DNA from: Burkholderiaceae bacterium
Lineage (GTDB): Bacteria > Pseudomonadota > Gammaproteobacteria > Burkholderiales > Burkholderiaceae_C
Length of the DNA: 64,000 nt
Direction: 5' to 3'
Assembly (NCBI GenBank): GCA_024235895.1
Contig: JACKLM010000004.1
Coordinates: forward strand, 186,001 to 250,000
Part shown: positions 16,554 through 27,042 of the stretch, in pieces
Position numbering within the stretch: the first letter of the stretch is position 1
How the letters are laid out: every line of letters starts with the position of its first letter
Program-made: the position numbers and the translations under genes
The notes under the pieces: model-generated
Database searches by the model: none
Seen by the model: only the letters and a program-made list of their open reading frames with translations
What the model was told of the DNA's origin: nothing

Positions 16554-18749
16554 TCAGCCCTGCGAAGCTGCCTTGACCTTCAGCCGCCACGCGTGCAGCA
16601 GCGGCTCGGTGTAGCCGCTGGGCTGCGCGACACCCTGGAAGACGAGGTCGCAGGCGGCCTGGAAGGCGGCGCCGTCGTAGGCCGGGGCCATCGGGCGGTA
16701 GGCCGGGTCGCCGGCATTCTGGCGGTCGACGACCTTGGCCATGCGCTTGAGCGTCGCGCGCACCTGCGCCTTGGTGACGACGCCGTGCAGCAGCCAGTTG
16801 GCGATGTGCTGGCTGCTGATGCGCAGCGTCGCGCGGTCCTCCATCAGCCCGATGTCGTGGATGTCGGGCACCTTGGAGCAGCCGACCCCCTGGTCGACCC
16901 AGCGCACGACATAGCCGAGGATGCCCTGCGCGTTGTTCTCGATCTCCTGGCGGCGCTCGTCGTCGCTCCAGGAGACCTTCCTGGCGACCGGAATCGTCAG
17001 CAGATCGTTCTGGATCGCCTCGCCGTCGACGATCTCGCCGTCGCGCAGGCCGGACTTCTCCAGCGCGCGCTGGACCGCGAACACGTCGACCTGGTGGTAG
17101 TGCAGCGCGTGCAGCGTCGCCGCGGTCGGGCTCGGCACCCAGGCGGTATTGGCCCCGGCCTTCGGATGGCCGATCTTCTGCTGCAGCATCGCGCCCATCA
17201 GGTCGGGCATCGCCCACATGCCCTTGCCGATCTGCGCCCGCCCGCGCAGCCCGCAGGCCAGCCCGACCAACACGTTGCTGCGCTCGTAGGCCTGGATCCA
17301 CGGCGTCGTCTTCATGTCGCCCTTGCGCAGCATCGGCCCGGCGCGCATCGCGGTGTGCATCTCGTCGCCGGTGCGGTCGAGGAAGCCGGTATTGATGAAG
17401 GCCACGCGCGCACGGGCCGCCGCGATGCAGGCCTTCAGGTTGACGCTGGTGCGGCGCTCCTCGTCCATGATGCCGAGCTTGACCGTGTGCCGCGGCAGCC
17501 CGAGCAGCTGCTCGACGCGGCCGAACAGCTCGTCGGCGAATGCGACCTCGGCCGGGCCGTGCATCTTCGGCTTGACGATGTAGATGCTGCCGGCGCGGCT
17601 GTTGCGCCGCGTCTTCAGGTCCTGCATCGCGATCGCGACCGTGATCACCGCGTCCATGATCCCTTCCGGGATCTCGCGGCCCTTCTCGCCCCACAGGATC
17701 GCCGGGTTCGTCATCAGGTGGCCGACGTTGCGCACGAACAGCAGCGAGCGCCCGTGCAGCGTCACCGGCGCGCCCTTCGGCCCGGTGTAGACGCGGTCCT
17801 CGGCAAGGCGCCGGGTGAAGGTCCGCCCGCCCTTGCTGACCTCCTCGGTCAGCGTGCCGTCGAGGATGCCGAGCCAGTTGCCGTAGGCCTGGACCTTGTC
17901 CTCGGCGTCGACCACCGCGACCGAGTCCTCCAGGTCGAGGATGGTCGACAGCGCGGCCTCGACGACGACGTCGCACACCCCGGCCGGGTCGTCGCGGCCG
18001 ATCGCATCGCCGCGGTCGATGCGGATATCCAGGTGCAGCCCGTGGTGCACCAGCAGCACGCCCGACGGCGCGCCAGCGTCGCCCTGGTGGCCGAGAAACT
18101 GCTTCGGGTCCCTCAGCGCCACCGTCCGCCCGTCCGCGAGCGTGACCTGCAGCGCCCCGCCGACGACCGCATAGCCGGTGCTGTCGAGGTGCGATCCCTT
18201 CTTCAGCGGCGCGCAGCGGTCGAGCACGTGGCGCGCGTACTCGATGACCTTGGCGCCGCGCTTCGGGTTGTAGGCGGCGCCGCGCTCGCAGCCGTCGGCC
18301 TCGCTCAGGACATCGGTGCCGTACAGCGCGTCGTACAGGCTGCCCCAGCGCGCGTTGGCGGCGTTGAGCGCGTAGCGCGCATTGGTGATCGGCACCACGA
18401 GCTGCGGGCCGGCCTGCTGCGCCAGCTCGGCGTCGACATTCCTCGTCGTCACCCGCACCCGGCCCGGGTCGGGTGCGAGGTAGCCGATCTTGCGCAGGAA
18501 GGCGCGGTAGCGCGCCATGGCGCGGATCGGGCCGGGGTGCTCGGCGTGCCAGGCGTCGATCTCGACCTGCAGCCGGTCGCGCTCGGCCAGCAGCGCGGCA
18601 TTCTTCGGCGCCAGGTCGCGGACGATGCCGGCGAAGCCCTGCCAGAAGGCGTCGTGGCCCAGCCCGGTGGCGGGCAGGACCTTCTCGTCGACGAAGGTCT
18701 TGAGGACGGTGGCGACTTGCAGGCCGCTGATCGGGGTGCGTGGCGTCAT
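16554..18749 (-). CDS. glcB: Malate synthase G
   Basis: A 731-residue monomeric malate synthase G that condenses glyoxylate and acetyl-CoA to malate in the glyoxylate and glycolate pathways. The length matches the G isoform (about 720-730) and not the shorter A form. Typical stretches are LDLEDSVAVVDAEDK, with the Mg-binding acidic residues, VAIAMQDLK, and the C-terminal PSGYTEPLLHAWRLK. The start MTPRTPISGLQVATVL is family-typical. No glycolate oxidase or isocitrate lyase gene is nearby. The next upstream gene, a haloacid dehalogenase 94 bases away on the same strand, could feed glyoxylate-type products. Confidence 0.95.
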   Translation of the reverse strand: MTPRTPISGLQVATVLKTFVDEKVLPATGLGHDAFWQGFAGIVRDLAPKNAALLAERDRLQVEIDAWHAEHPGPIRAMARYRAFLRKIGYLAPDPGRVRVTTRNVDAELAQQAGPQLVVPITNARYALNAANARWGSLYDALYGTDVLSEADGCERGAAYNPKRGAKVIEYARHVLDRCAPLKKGSHLDSTGYAVVGGALQVTLADGRTVALRDPKQFLGHQGDAGAPSGVLLVHHGLHLDIRIDRGDAIGRDDPAGVCDVVVEAALSTILDLEDSVAVVDAEDKVQAYGNWLGILDGTLTEEVSKGGRTFTRRLAEDRVYTGPKGAPVTLHGRSLLFVRNVGHLMTNPAILWGEKGREIPEGIMDAVITVAIAMQDLKTRRNSRAGSIYIVKPKMHGPAEVAFADELFGRVEQLLGLPRHTVKLGIMDEERRTSVNLKACIAAARARVAFINTGFLDRTGDEMHTAMRAGPMLRKGDMKTTPWIQAYERSNVLVGLACGLRGRAQIGKGMWAMPDLMGAMLQQKIGHPKAGANTAWVPSPTAATLHALHYHQVDVFAVQRALEKSGLRDGEIVDGEAIQNDLLTIPVARKVSWSDDERRQEIENNAQGILGYVVRWVDQGVGCSKVPDIHDIGLMEDRATLRISSQHIANWLLHGVVTKAQVRATLKRMAKVVDRQNAGDPAYRPMAPAYDGAAFQAACDLVFQGVAQPSGYTEPLLHAWRLKVKAASQG

Positions 18750-18843
18750 GGTGTCGGTCGAGGGGGTAGGGGTGGATGGAAGCGGGGCGGGGTGGAGATC
18801 GGCGCGCGGCCGGGAGCCGGCACGGCCTGCGGCGCCGGCGCAC

Positions 18844-19572
18844 TCAAGCCGGCGCAGGCGCGGCGGCGGGAAAGAAGTCGAGTACGTCGCGCAGGCTGCG
18901 CCCGGTCCGCGTCGGCTCGGTGCCGAGCTGCTCGAGCGGCGCGCCGGCGCGGTTCACCCACAGCGTCGTGTAGCCGTACCAGGTCGCGCCGATCGCATCC
19001 CAGGCGTTGCTGGAGACGAACAGGATCTCGCGCGCCGCCAGGCCCAGCGACTGCGGCCCGAGCGCGTAGGCGGCGGGGTCGGTCTTGTAGCGGCGCACCG
19101 CATCGACGCTGAGCACCGGGTCGAGCAGCTCGGCCAGCCCCGCGCTCTTGACCGCCACCGCGAGCATCGCCGGGTCGCCGTTGGACAGCACGCCGGCACG
19201 CACGCCGCGCGCGCGCAGCGCCTGCAGCACCTCGCGGTTCTCGGGGAAGGCGCTCAGGTGGTGGTACTGGTTGAGCAGGCGGTCGAAGTCGGCCGCGGCC
19301 GGCTGCAGGCCTTCCAGCCGCAGCGCGTAGTGCAGTGCGGCGCGCGTCAGCTCCCAGAACGGCCGGTAGTGGCGGCCGTCGCCGCCGCTCATCGTCACCA
19401 GCCGCGTGTACTCGATCTGCTTGTCGCGCCAGGTCCGGGCGATGCGCTCGCCGTGGCCGGGGTAGAGCTGCTCGGCGAGCAGGGCGACGCTGTAGACATC
19501 GAACAGCGTGCCGTAGGCGTCGAACAGCACCGCCTTCGGAACGGGCAGTGTGCGGGCAGGGCGTTCGTCCAT
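18844..19572 (-). CDS. Haloacid dehalogenase type II (HAD superfamily)
   Basis: A 242-residue HAD-fold hydrolase of the L-2-haloacid dehalogenase class. The nucleophile motif is LFDAYGTLFDV (residues 15-25, nucleophile the first Asp). Motif II is LSNGDP, the Lys motif is RYKTDPAAY and the closing motif is SSNAWDAIGA, all close to those of characterised L-2-haloacid dehalogenases. The reaction would be hydrolysis of short L-2-haloacids to D-2-hydroxyacids, although many members have other substrates. The Lys motif reads KT instead of the commoner KP. It is divergent from a LysR regulator with 83 bases between starts, so LysR control is plausible. Confidence 0.88.
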   Translation of the reverse strand: MDERPARTLPVPKAVLFDAYGTLFDVYSVALLAEQLYPGHGERIARTWRDKQIEYTRLVTMSGGDGRHYRPFWELTRAALHYALRLEGLQPAAADFDRLLNQYHHLSAFPENREVLQALRARGVRAGVLSNGDPAMLAVAVKSAGLAELLDPVLSVDAVRRYKTDPAAYALGPQSLGLAAREILFVSSNAWDAIGATWYGYTTLWVNRAGAPLEQLGTEPTRTGRSLRDVLDFFPAAAPAPA

Positions 19573-19655
19573 AGAGTAACTGTATTAGCTATCGGCATCG
19601 CCATTACGCGCGCGAACGGCGTTGGATCTTTGCGCTGGATGCGCATAATCGCTGC
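19573..19655. promoter_or_regulatory. Divergent control region of the dehalogenase and LysR genes
   Basis: The 83 bases between divergent starts include a locally AT-rich segment (about 19575-19600) with a TAGCTA palindrome, a plausible LysR operator overlapping the dehalogenase promoter. No exact consensus is visible, so this is by position and base composition. Confidence 0.35.
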
Positions 19656-20564
19656 GTGGACCGCCTCAAGCAGATCGAGTCCTTCGTCGCCGTCGCCACC
19701 CGCGGCAGCCTGACCGCGGCGGCGAAGGCCGACGCCGTCGCGCCAGCGGTGATCGGCCGGCGCATCGACGCGCTGGAGGCGCGGCTGGGCGTCAAGCTGC
19801 TCGTGCGCACGACGCGGCGCATCACGCTGACGCACGAGGGCAGCGCCTACCTCGAGGATTGCCAGCGCATCCTGGCCGATCTCGCCAGCGCCGAGGCCAG
19901 CGTCTCCGAGGGCGGCGTGAAAGCGAGCGGCCACTTGCGCGTGACCGCACCGGCCGGCTTCGGGCGCCGCCATGTCGCGCCACTGGTGCCGCGCTTCCTG
20001 GCCCAGCATCCCGAGGTCAGCCTGTCGCTGAACCTGTCGGACCGCATCGTCGATATCGTCAACGAGGGCTTCGACTGCGCGGTGCGCGTCGGCGAGCTGC
20101 CCGATTCCAGCCTGGTCAGCGTGCGGCTGGCGGACAACCGGCGCCTGTGCGTCGCGTCACCCGCCTACCTGCAGCGCGCCGGTGTCCCGGCGACACCGGC
20201 GGACCTGATGCGGCACGATTGCCTGACGCTGTCGTCCGAGGCCAGCCAGACGCGCGGCTGGGCCTTCGTCGTCGACGGCGAGCTCGTCCACCAGCGGCCG
20301 CGCGGCCGGCTGGACTGCAGCGACGGCCAGGTGCTGCACGACTGGTGCCTGGCCGGCCTGGGCATCGCGTGGCGCAGCGCCTGGGAGGTGCAGGGCGAGG
20401 TCGCCGCGGGCCGGCTGCACGAGGTGCTGGCCACGTTCGCCGCGCCGCCCAACGGCATCCACGCGGTCTTCCCGCACGCGCGCCACCTGCCGCTGCGGGT
20501 GCGGCTGTGGATCGACTTTCTCAAGCACAGCTACGGCGCGGCGGGGTACTGGGCCGGCGCCTGA
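19656..20564 (+). CDS. LysR family transcriptional regulator
   Basis: A 302-residue regulator with an N-terminal winged helix-turn-helix (residues about 1-60, including FVAVATRGSLTAAAKA and AVIGRRIDALEARLGVKLL) and a C-terminal effector-binding fold from about residue 90. It starts with GTG. It is transcribed divergently from the haloacid dehalogenase, the standard LysR layout, which suggests it controls that gene and itself. The HTH second helix reads SAV-like APAVIGRRI. The effector is unknown. Confidence 0.92.
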   Translation: MDRLKQIESFVAVATRGSLTAAAKADAVAPAVIGRRIDALEARLGVKLLVRTTRRITLTHEGSAYLEDCQRILADLASAEASVSEGGVKASGHLRVTAPAGFGRRHVAPLVPRFLAQHPEVSLSLNLSDRIVDIVNEGFDCAVRVGELPDSSLVSVRLADNRRLCVASPAYLQRAGVPATPADLMRHDCLTLSSEASQTRGWAFVVDGELVHQRPRGRLDCSDGQVLHDWCLAGLGIAWRSAWEVQGEVAAGRLHEVLATFAAPPNGIHAVFPHARHLPLRVRLWIDFLKHSYGAAGYWAGA

Positions 20565-20714
20565 ACGCTGCGGGCGCCGCCGGCGACCCCGCGCGGCAGC
20601 CGCCTGGTGGCCGACGAGGCCGGCCGGGTGCGCATCGCCCATGCGGGATCCGCAGGAGCCCCCGACGTCGGCGGCCGTTGCGTGGCGGGGGCGATCGAAC
20701 GATCATGCGCGCTC

Positions 20715-22103
<1,389 letters not shown>

Positions 22104-22162
22104 ACGGCGCGGGCCGGCACGCGCCGCGCGAGGGCGGTCGGCCGTCGCCCGCGTACCGCGCG

Positions 22163-23512
22163 CTACAGGATCCTGCGCGGATGCGCGAGCTGCTCGTGCG
22201 CCGCGTGCAGCCGCCGCACCAGCACGTGGATGAAGGCGGCGTCGAACAGGTGGCGCGTCGTCGGTCCCAGCCCCTCCATCGCGCGCGGCGTGAACGAGAT
22301 CGTCGTCGCCGGCTGGCTGACGAGGACGTCGGCGGCGTGCACGCGCAGTGCCGGGCTGGGCGCCAGGTACGCCATCTCGCCGACCGAGGTGCCCGGTCCC
22401 AGCGTCGCGACGCGCTGGCCGTCGCGGTAGACCTCGATCTCGCCCTGCGCCAGGATGTGGAAGCTGTCGCCCTCCTGGCCCTTCCTGTAGATCGCATGGC
22501 CGAACGGCAGCCGGCGCCAACGGGCGCGGTGCACGACCTCCCACAGCTCGACGTCCCCGAATCCCTTGAAGAACTCCAGCGATCGCAGCAGGCTGAAGCG
22601 CTCGGAGTCGAGCACCGCGCGCAGCGGCCCGCGCGGCACCTCGCGGTTGGCGACCAGCGTCGAGAGCCCCTGCGCGAAGGCATCCCAGTCGGCGTGCCGG
22701 TCCTCGCGCCGCTTGGCCAGCCCCTGGCGCACGAAGGCCTCGAGCGCCGGCGTCACGCCCTCGCGCAGGCCCGCAAGCGGCGGCGGCTCGGCGTGGCAGA
22801 TCTGGTGCATCAGCGCCGCCTGCTGCTGGGCGTCGAATGGCGGGCGGCCGCCGATCAGGTGGTACAGCACCGCCGACAGCGCGTACAGGTCCGCACGGCA
22901 GTCCAGCGGGTCGCCCTCGAGCTGCTCGGGTGGCATGTAGGCCAGCGAGCCGACCCGGTGCACCTGGGTGCGGTCGGCGCCGATCGCGAACACGCTGCCG
23001 AAGTCGGTGATCTTGACGTCGACGACCTGGTCGGCGTCGAGCACGGCCAGGATGTTGGCCGGCTTGACGTCGCGGTGAATCAGCCCCTGCCGGTAGACGT
23101 AGCCCAGCGCCATGGCGCACTTGAAGCCGATCTCGACGATCTGGTCCAGCGGCAGCAGCGCGTCGGCGCGGCAGTAGCGCCGCAGCGTCGGCCCCGGGAC
23201 ATACTCCATCACCAGGTAGGCGCCGTCGGCGTCGTCGACGGCGTCCAGGATCTGCACCACGTTGGGATGCTGCAGCCGGCCGACCAGCGCCGCCTCGGCA
23301 GCGAAGAAGCGCTGCTGGAAGTGGTCGCCGTGGGTGTCGGCATCGGCGCCGCGGCGCACGCGCTTGATCGCGACGTCGAGGCCGCGGAACTCGTCGCGCG
23401 CGAGGAAGACCTCGCTCGTCGCGCCGGCGCCGAGCTGCGCGCGAACCCGGTACTTGCCGATCTGCGGCGGCAGCGCGGGGTGCAGGGTGGCAGCGGGAAG
23501 CGGGGCGTTCAT
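22163..23512 (-). CDS. Ser/Thr protein kinase with C-terminal cyclic-nucleotide-binding-like domain
   Basis: A 449-residue cytoplasmic protein. Residues 20-290 form a eukaryotic-type kinase: glycine loop LGAGATSEVF (27-36), K50, HRDVKPAN (146-153) and DFG (170-172), followed by YMPPEQ. All catalytic residues are kept. Residues about 310-430 resemble a cNMP-binding domain (GDSFHILAQGEIEVYRDGQ, then GEMAYL), but the conserved phosphate-binding Arg appears shifted two residues from its usual place, so ligand binding is uncertain. No transmembrane segment is seen. It stands alone, convergent with fumC and divergent from argS. The fusion suggests a kinase gated by a small ligand. Confidence 0.88.
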   Translation of the reverse strand: MNAPLPAATLHPALPPQIGKYRVRAQLGAGATSEVFLARDEFRGLDVAIKRVRRGADADTHGDHFQQRFFAAEAALVGRLQHPNVVQILDAVDDADGAYLVMEYVPGPTLRRYCRADALLPLDQIVEIGFKCAMALGYVYRQGLIHRDVKPANILAVLDADQVVDVKITDFGSVFAIGADRTQVHRVGSLAYMPPEQLEGDPLDCRADLYALSAVLYHLIGGRPPFDAQQQAALMHQICHAEPPPLAGLREGVTPALEAFVRQGLAKRREDRHADWDAFAQGLSTLVANREVPRGPLRAVLDSERFSLLRSLEFFKGFGDVELWEVVHRARWRRLPFGHAIYRKGQEGDSFHILAQGEIEVYRDGQRVATLGPGTSVGEMAYLAPSPALRVHAADVLVSQPATTISFTPRAMEGLGPTTRHLFDAAFIHVLVRRLHAAHEQLAHPRRIL

Positions 23513-23656
23513 CGGCAGCGTGCATCGTGCCCCGGCCGGTGCCGGCGCGGTCGCCCGAACAGGCGCCGGCGCCAGGGCCGTTTTCGGCGGCCGGCGGTCC
23601 GAGCGCGACAGGGGCGCCGGCGCGTTGCAGGCGGGCCGGCCCGTAGAATCGCGCGG

Positions 23657-25405
23657 ATGATCCAAGCCAAGCAGGAGTTGCTGGCCGCGCTGCGATCGGC
23701 GCTCGGGACCTTGGCGCCGGACGCGTCGGTCGAGGCCGCCTTCGAGAGCCCCAAGCAGGCGGCGCACGGCGACCTGGCCATCACGTCGGCGATGCAGCTC
23801 GCGCGCGCGCTGAAGAGGAGCCCGCGCGAGATCGCCCAGCAGCTCGTCGACGCGCTCGGGCGCGAGCCCGCGGTGCAGCGCTGGGTTCGCGCGCTGGAGA
23901 TCGCCGGCCCGGGCTTCGTCAACCTGCGGCTGGCCGATGCGGCCAAGCAGGCCGTGGTCGCCGAGGTGCTGGCCGCGGGCGAGGGCTTCGGCCGCCAGAC
24001 TGGCCACGGCCGGCGCATGATGGTCGAGTTCGTCTCCGCCAACCCGACCGGACCCTTGCACGTCGGCCACGGGCGGCAGGCGGCGCTGGGCGACTCGATC
24101 TGCCGCCTGGCCGAGACCCAGGGCTGGGACGTGCACCGCGAGTTCTATTACAACGATGCCGGCGTGCAGATCGCCAACCTGGCGCTGTCGGTGCAGGCGC
24201 GGCTGCGCGACCTGAAGCCGGGCGACGATGGCTGGCCGGAGTCGGCGTACAACGGCGAGTACATCGCCGACATCGCCGCCAACTACGCCGCCGGCCGCAC
24301 CGTGCATGCCGACGACCGTGCCTTCACCGCCAGCGGTGACGCCGACGACCTGGATGCGGTCCGGCAGTTCGCGGTCGCATACCTGCGCCACGAGCAGGAC
24401 CTGGACCTGCGCGCCTTCGGCGTGCGCTTCGACCACTATTTCCTCGAGTCCGGCCTGTACCGCGACGGCAAGGTCGACGACGCGGTCGCGCGGCTGGTCG
24501 CGTCCGGCCGGACCTACGAGCACGACGGTGCGCTGTGGCTGCGGACGACCGACTGGGGCGACGACAAGGACCGCGTGATGCGCAAGTCGGCGCCCGACGG
24601 CGACACCGCCGCGGCCTACACCTACTTCGTCCCCGACGTCGCCTACCACATCGACAAGTGGCAGCGCGGGTTCGCCAAGGTCGTCAACGTCCAGGGCAGC
24701 GACCACCACGGCACGATCGCGCGCGTGCGAGCCGGGCTCCAGGCCGCAGGCGTCGGCATCCCCGCCGGCTGGCCCGACTACGTGCTGCACAAGATGGTCA
24801 CCGTCACGCGCGGCGGGCAGGAGGTCAAGATCTCCAAGCGTGCCGGCGGCTACGTGACCCTGCGCGACCTGGTCGAGTGGGTCGGCCGCGACGCGGTGCG
24901 CTTCTTCCTGGTCAGTCGCAAGGCGGACGCCGAGTTCGTGTTCGACGTCGACCTGGCGCTGCGCGCGAGCGACGACAACCCGGTCTTCTACGTCCAGTAC
25001 GCGCACGCCCGGATCTGCTCGGTGATCCAGCAGTGGGCGGCGCGCGGCGGCGGCGATCCGCTCGCACTGCTCGCCGGCGAACTGCACGCCGATCTCGCGC
25101 GGCTGACCGCGCCGGCCGAGCTGGTGCTGATGGGCCGGATCGCCGAATTCCCGGGCATGCTCGAGCGCGCTGCCGCCGACCACGCGCCGCACGACGTCGC
25201 GTTCTACCTGCGCGACCTGGCCGCCGCGCTGCACGGCTACTACGCCGCCGAGCGCTTCCTGGTCGACGATGCGGCGCTGGCGCTCGCACGCGTCTCGCTG
25301 CTCGCGGCGACGCGCCGCGTGCTCGCCTGCGGGCTGGCGGTGCTCGGCGTCGGCGCGCCCGAGTCGATGACGCGCGAAGTCGAGCCGGTGGAGGCGGGGG
25401 CATGA
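23657..25405 (+). CDS. argS: Arginyl-tRNA synthetase
   Basis: A 582-residue class I aminoacyl-tRNA synthetase charging tRNA-Arg. The N-terminal Add-1 domain (1-110) recognises the tRNA D-loop. The HIGH motif reads HVGH in NPTGPLHVGHGR, and the KMSK loop reads KISKR in QEVKISKRAGGY. The C-terminal anticodon-binding domain has the usual DNPVFYVQYAHAR start. The gene overlaps the next one by four bases (ATGA), so translation is coupled. Confidence 0.96.
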   Translation: MIQAKQELLAALRSALGTLAPDASVEAAFESPKQAAHGDLAITSAMQLARALKRSPREIAQQLVDALGREPAVQRWVRALEIAGPGFVNLRLADAAKQAVVAEVLAAGEGFGRQTGHGRRMMVEFVSANPTGPLHVGHGRQAALGDSICRLAETQGWDVHREFYYNDAGVQIANLALSVQARLRDLKPGDDGWPESAYNGEYIADIAANYAAGRTVHADDRAFTASGDADDLDAVRQFAVAYLRHEQDLDLRAFGVRFDHYFLESGLYRDGKVDDAVARLVASGRTYEHDGALWLRTTDWGDDKDRVMRKSAPDGDTAAAYTYFVPDVAYHIDKWQRGFAKVVNVQGSDHHGTIARVRAGLQAAGVGIPAGWPDYVLHKMVTVTRGGQEVKISKRAGGYVTLRDLVEWVGRDAVRFFLVSRKADAEFVFDVDLALRASDDNPVFYVQYAHARICSVIQQWAARGGGDPLALLAGELHADLARLTAPAELVLMGRIAEFPGMLERAAADHAPHDVAFYLRDLAAALHGYYAAERFLVDDAALALARVSLLAATRRVLACGLAVLGVGAPESMTREVEPVEAGA

Positions 25406-26073
25406 ACGCGCCCGGTCCATCGAGCGGCGGCCAACGCCGTGCGAAACATGATGCCGCCCCCGTGAGCACGACACGCAAGAACGTGGCCGCGACGCGTCGC
25501 GGCCGTACGCAGGCGGGCAGCTTCGCCGTCGGGTTGCTGGTCGGGCTGCTCGCCGGGCTGGCGCTTGCGCTGGGGGTGGCCCTCTACATCGCCAAGGTTC
25601 CGGTGCCCTTCGTCGAGAAGGTGCCGTCGCGCACGCCCGAGCACGACCGCGCCGAGGCCGAGCGCAACAAGGACTGGAACCCCAACGCGCCGCTGGCGCC
25701 CGCCGCCGGACCGACTGCCGCCGGCGGCGCGGCGCCGCCACCCGGGATCGCGCCGGCCGGCACGCCGCGCGACCCGGCCGCGATCCTGTCCGGCGCGCCG
25801 GTCGACGCCGGCGTGTCCACCGCGCCGGCGGCCGATCCGTTCGTCTATTTCGTGCAGGTGGGGGCCTACACGCGATCGGGCGACGCCGAGTCGCAGCGCG
25901 CGGCGCTAGCGATGCAGGGACTGACCGCACGCATCAGCGGCAGCGAGCAGGCCGGACGCACCGTCTACCGGGTGCGGCTGGGCCCGTTCGAGCGCCAGGC
26001 CGAGGCAGGTGCCGTGCAGTCGCAGCTGCAGGGTCTGGGCTTCGACGGCCGTCTCGTCCGCGTGTACCGTTGA
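25402..26073 (+). CDS. SPOR domain cell-division-type protein (FtsN-like)
   Basis: A 223-residue bitopic membrane protein. It has a basic cytoplasmic N-terminus (about 1-38), one transmembrane helix (about 39-63, SFAVGLLVGLLAGLALALGV), a Pro/Ala-rich periplasmic linker and a C-terminal SPOR domain (about 148-223, starting YFVQVGAY) that binds denuded septal peptidoglycan. The topology matches FtsN, and this argS-SPOR-dsbA order is common in Burkholderiales. Whether it is the essential FtsN or another SPOR protein cannot be settled from sequence alone. Confidence 0.85.
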   Translation: MNAPGPSSGGQRRAKHDAAPVSTTRKNVAATRRGRTQAGSFAVGLLVGLLAGLALALGVALYIAKVPVPFVEKVPSRTPEHDRAEAERNKDWNPNAPLAPAAGPTAAGGAAPPPGIAPAGTPRDPAAILSGAPVDAGVSTAPAADPFVYFVQVGAYTRSGDAESQRAALAMQGLTARISGSEQAGRTVYRVRLGPFERQAEAGAVQSQLQGLGFDGRLVRVYR

Positions 26074-26144
26074 CCGCCCGCCCCCGGTGGCCACGCCGAC
26101 GCGGGCACCGGGTTCTCAACGCCTTACGGACCAGGAGTTTGGCT

Positions 26145-26804
26145 ATGCAACGTCGTCGATTCAACGCCCGCCTCGCCGCCGCCGGTGCCGCGGCCCTCGC
26201 GCCGCTGGCAGTCGGACGGGCGCAGGCGCAATCGGGGCCCGTCGAGGGTCGTCACTACATCCGGCTCGCCACGCCGGCGCCGGTCAGCCTGCCGGGGCCC
26301 GACAAGAAGGTCGAGGTGCTCGAATTCTTCTGGTACGAGTGCCCGCATTGCAACAGCTTCGAGCCGCTGGCGGACGCATGGTCGAAGCGGCTGTCGTCCG
26401 ACGTCGTCTACCGCAAGGTGCCCGTGGGCTTCAGCGCGCGCCACCAGGTCGCGCAAAAGGCCTTCTACGCGCTGGAGGAGATGGGCCAGCTCGACGCGAT
26501 GCACAAGCGCGTCTTCGCTGCCATCCACGTGCAGCGGCAGCGGCTGATGACGGAGAAGGCCTACGTCGACTTCGTCGCCGCGCAGGGGCTGGACGCGGCG
26601 CGCTTCGAGTCGCTGTTGAAGTCGTTCTCGGTCGCGACCAAGGCCAATCGCGCGCGCCAGCTCAGCGAGGCCTACCGCATCGACGGCACCCCCGCGCTGG
26701 GCGTCGGTGGGCGCTATTACACCTCGGGGACGCTGGCCGGTGGCCTGCAGGCGATGCTGGCGGTGGCCGACCACCTCATCATGCTGACGCGCCGCGGCGC
26801 CTGA
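26145..26804 (+). CDS. dsbA: Thiol:disulfide interchange protein DsbA
   Basis: A 219-residue periplasmic thioredoxin-fold oxidase that introduces disulfides into exported proteins. The signal peptide runs to about residue 29 (AQAQS). The active site is C66-P-H-C69 and the cis-Pro loop is GTPAL. A ribosome site CCAGGAG lies six bases before the ATG. It follows the SPOR gene by 71 bases. A very stable hairpin 18 bases after the stop probably ends the argS-SPOR-dsbA transcript. Confidence 0.94.
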   Translation: MQRRRFNARLAAAGAAALAPLAVGRAQAQSGPVEGRHYIRLATPAPVSLPGPDKKVEVLEFFWYECPHCNSFEPLADAWSKRLSSDVVYRKVPVGFSARHQVAQKAFYALEEMGQLDAMHKRVFAAIHVQRQRLMTEKAYVDFVAAQGLDAARFESLLKSFSVATKANRARQLSEAYRIDGTPALGVGGRYYTSGTLAGGLQAMLAVADHLIMLTRRGA

Positions 26805-26822
26805 TCGCCGCCCGCGCCGCAG

Positions 26823-26849
26823 CCCGCCTCGGCCCAGGGCCGAGGCGGG
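26823..26849 (+). terminator. Strong hairpin downstream of dsbA
   Basis: A perfect 13-bp inverted repeat (CCCGCCTCGGCCC and its reverse complement) separated by a single A, so the loop opens to three or five bases. No U-tract follows. Its place 18 bases after the dsbA stop fits a transcript 3' end. Confidence 0.55.
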
Positions 26850-27042
26850 GTCGACGTTCGTGGCGTGGGTCACGCGCGCCGGTTGTGCGCGCAGCCGGCG
26901 GCGCCCCAAAATCCACGCACGGGCTCGCACGTGCGGACCGCTTGCCATTACAATGCAAGCAAATTCCGTGCCGCATGCCATGTGCCCTAGCCTGGACTCC
27001 CGTCCGACCGCTGTCGCCGATCCGGCGCGCAAGTTTCCTGGC

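Noticed and set aside
22163..25930. Long minus-strand frame extending the kinase upstream across argS
   Set aside because: Only the part from 23512 down matches a kinase. The rest is antisense to argS and has no protein-like composition.
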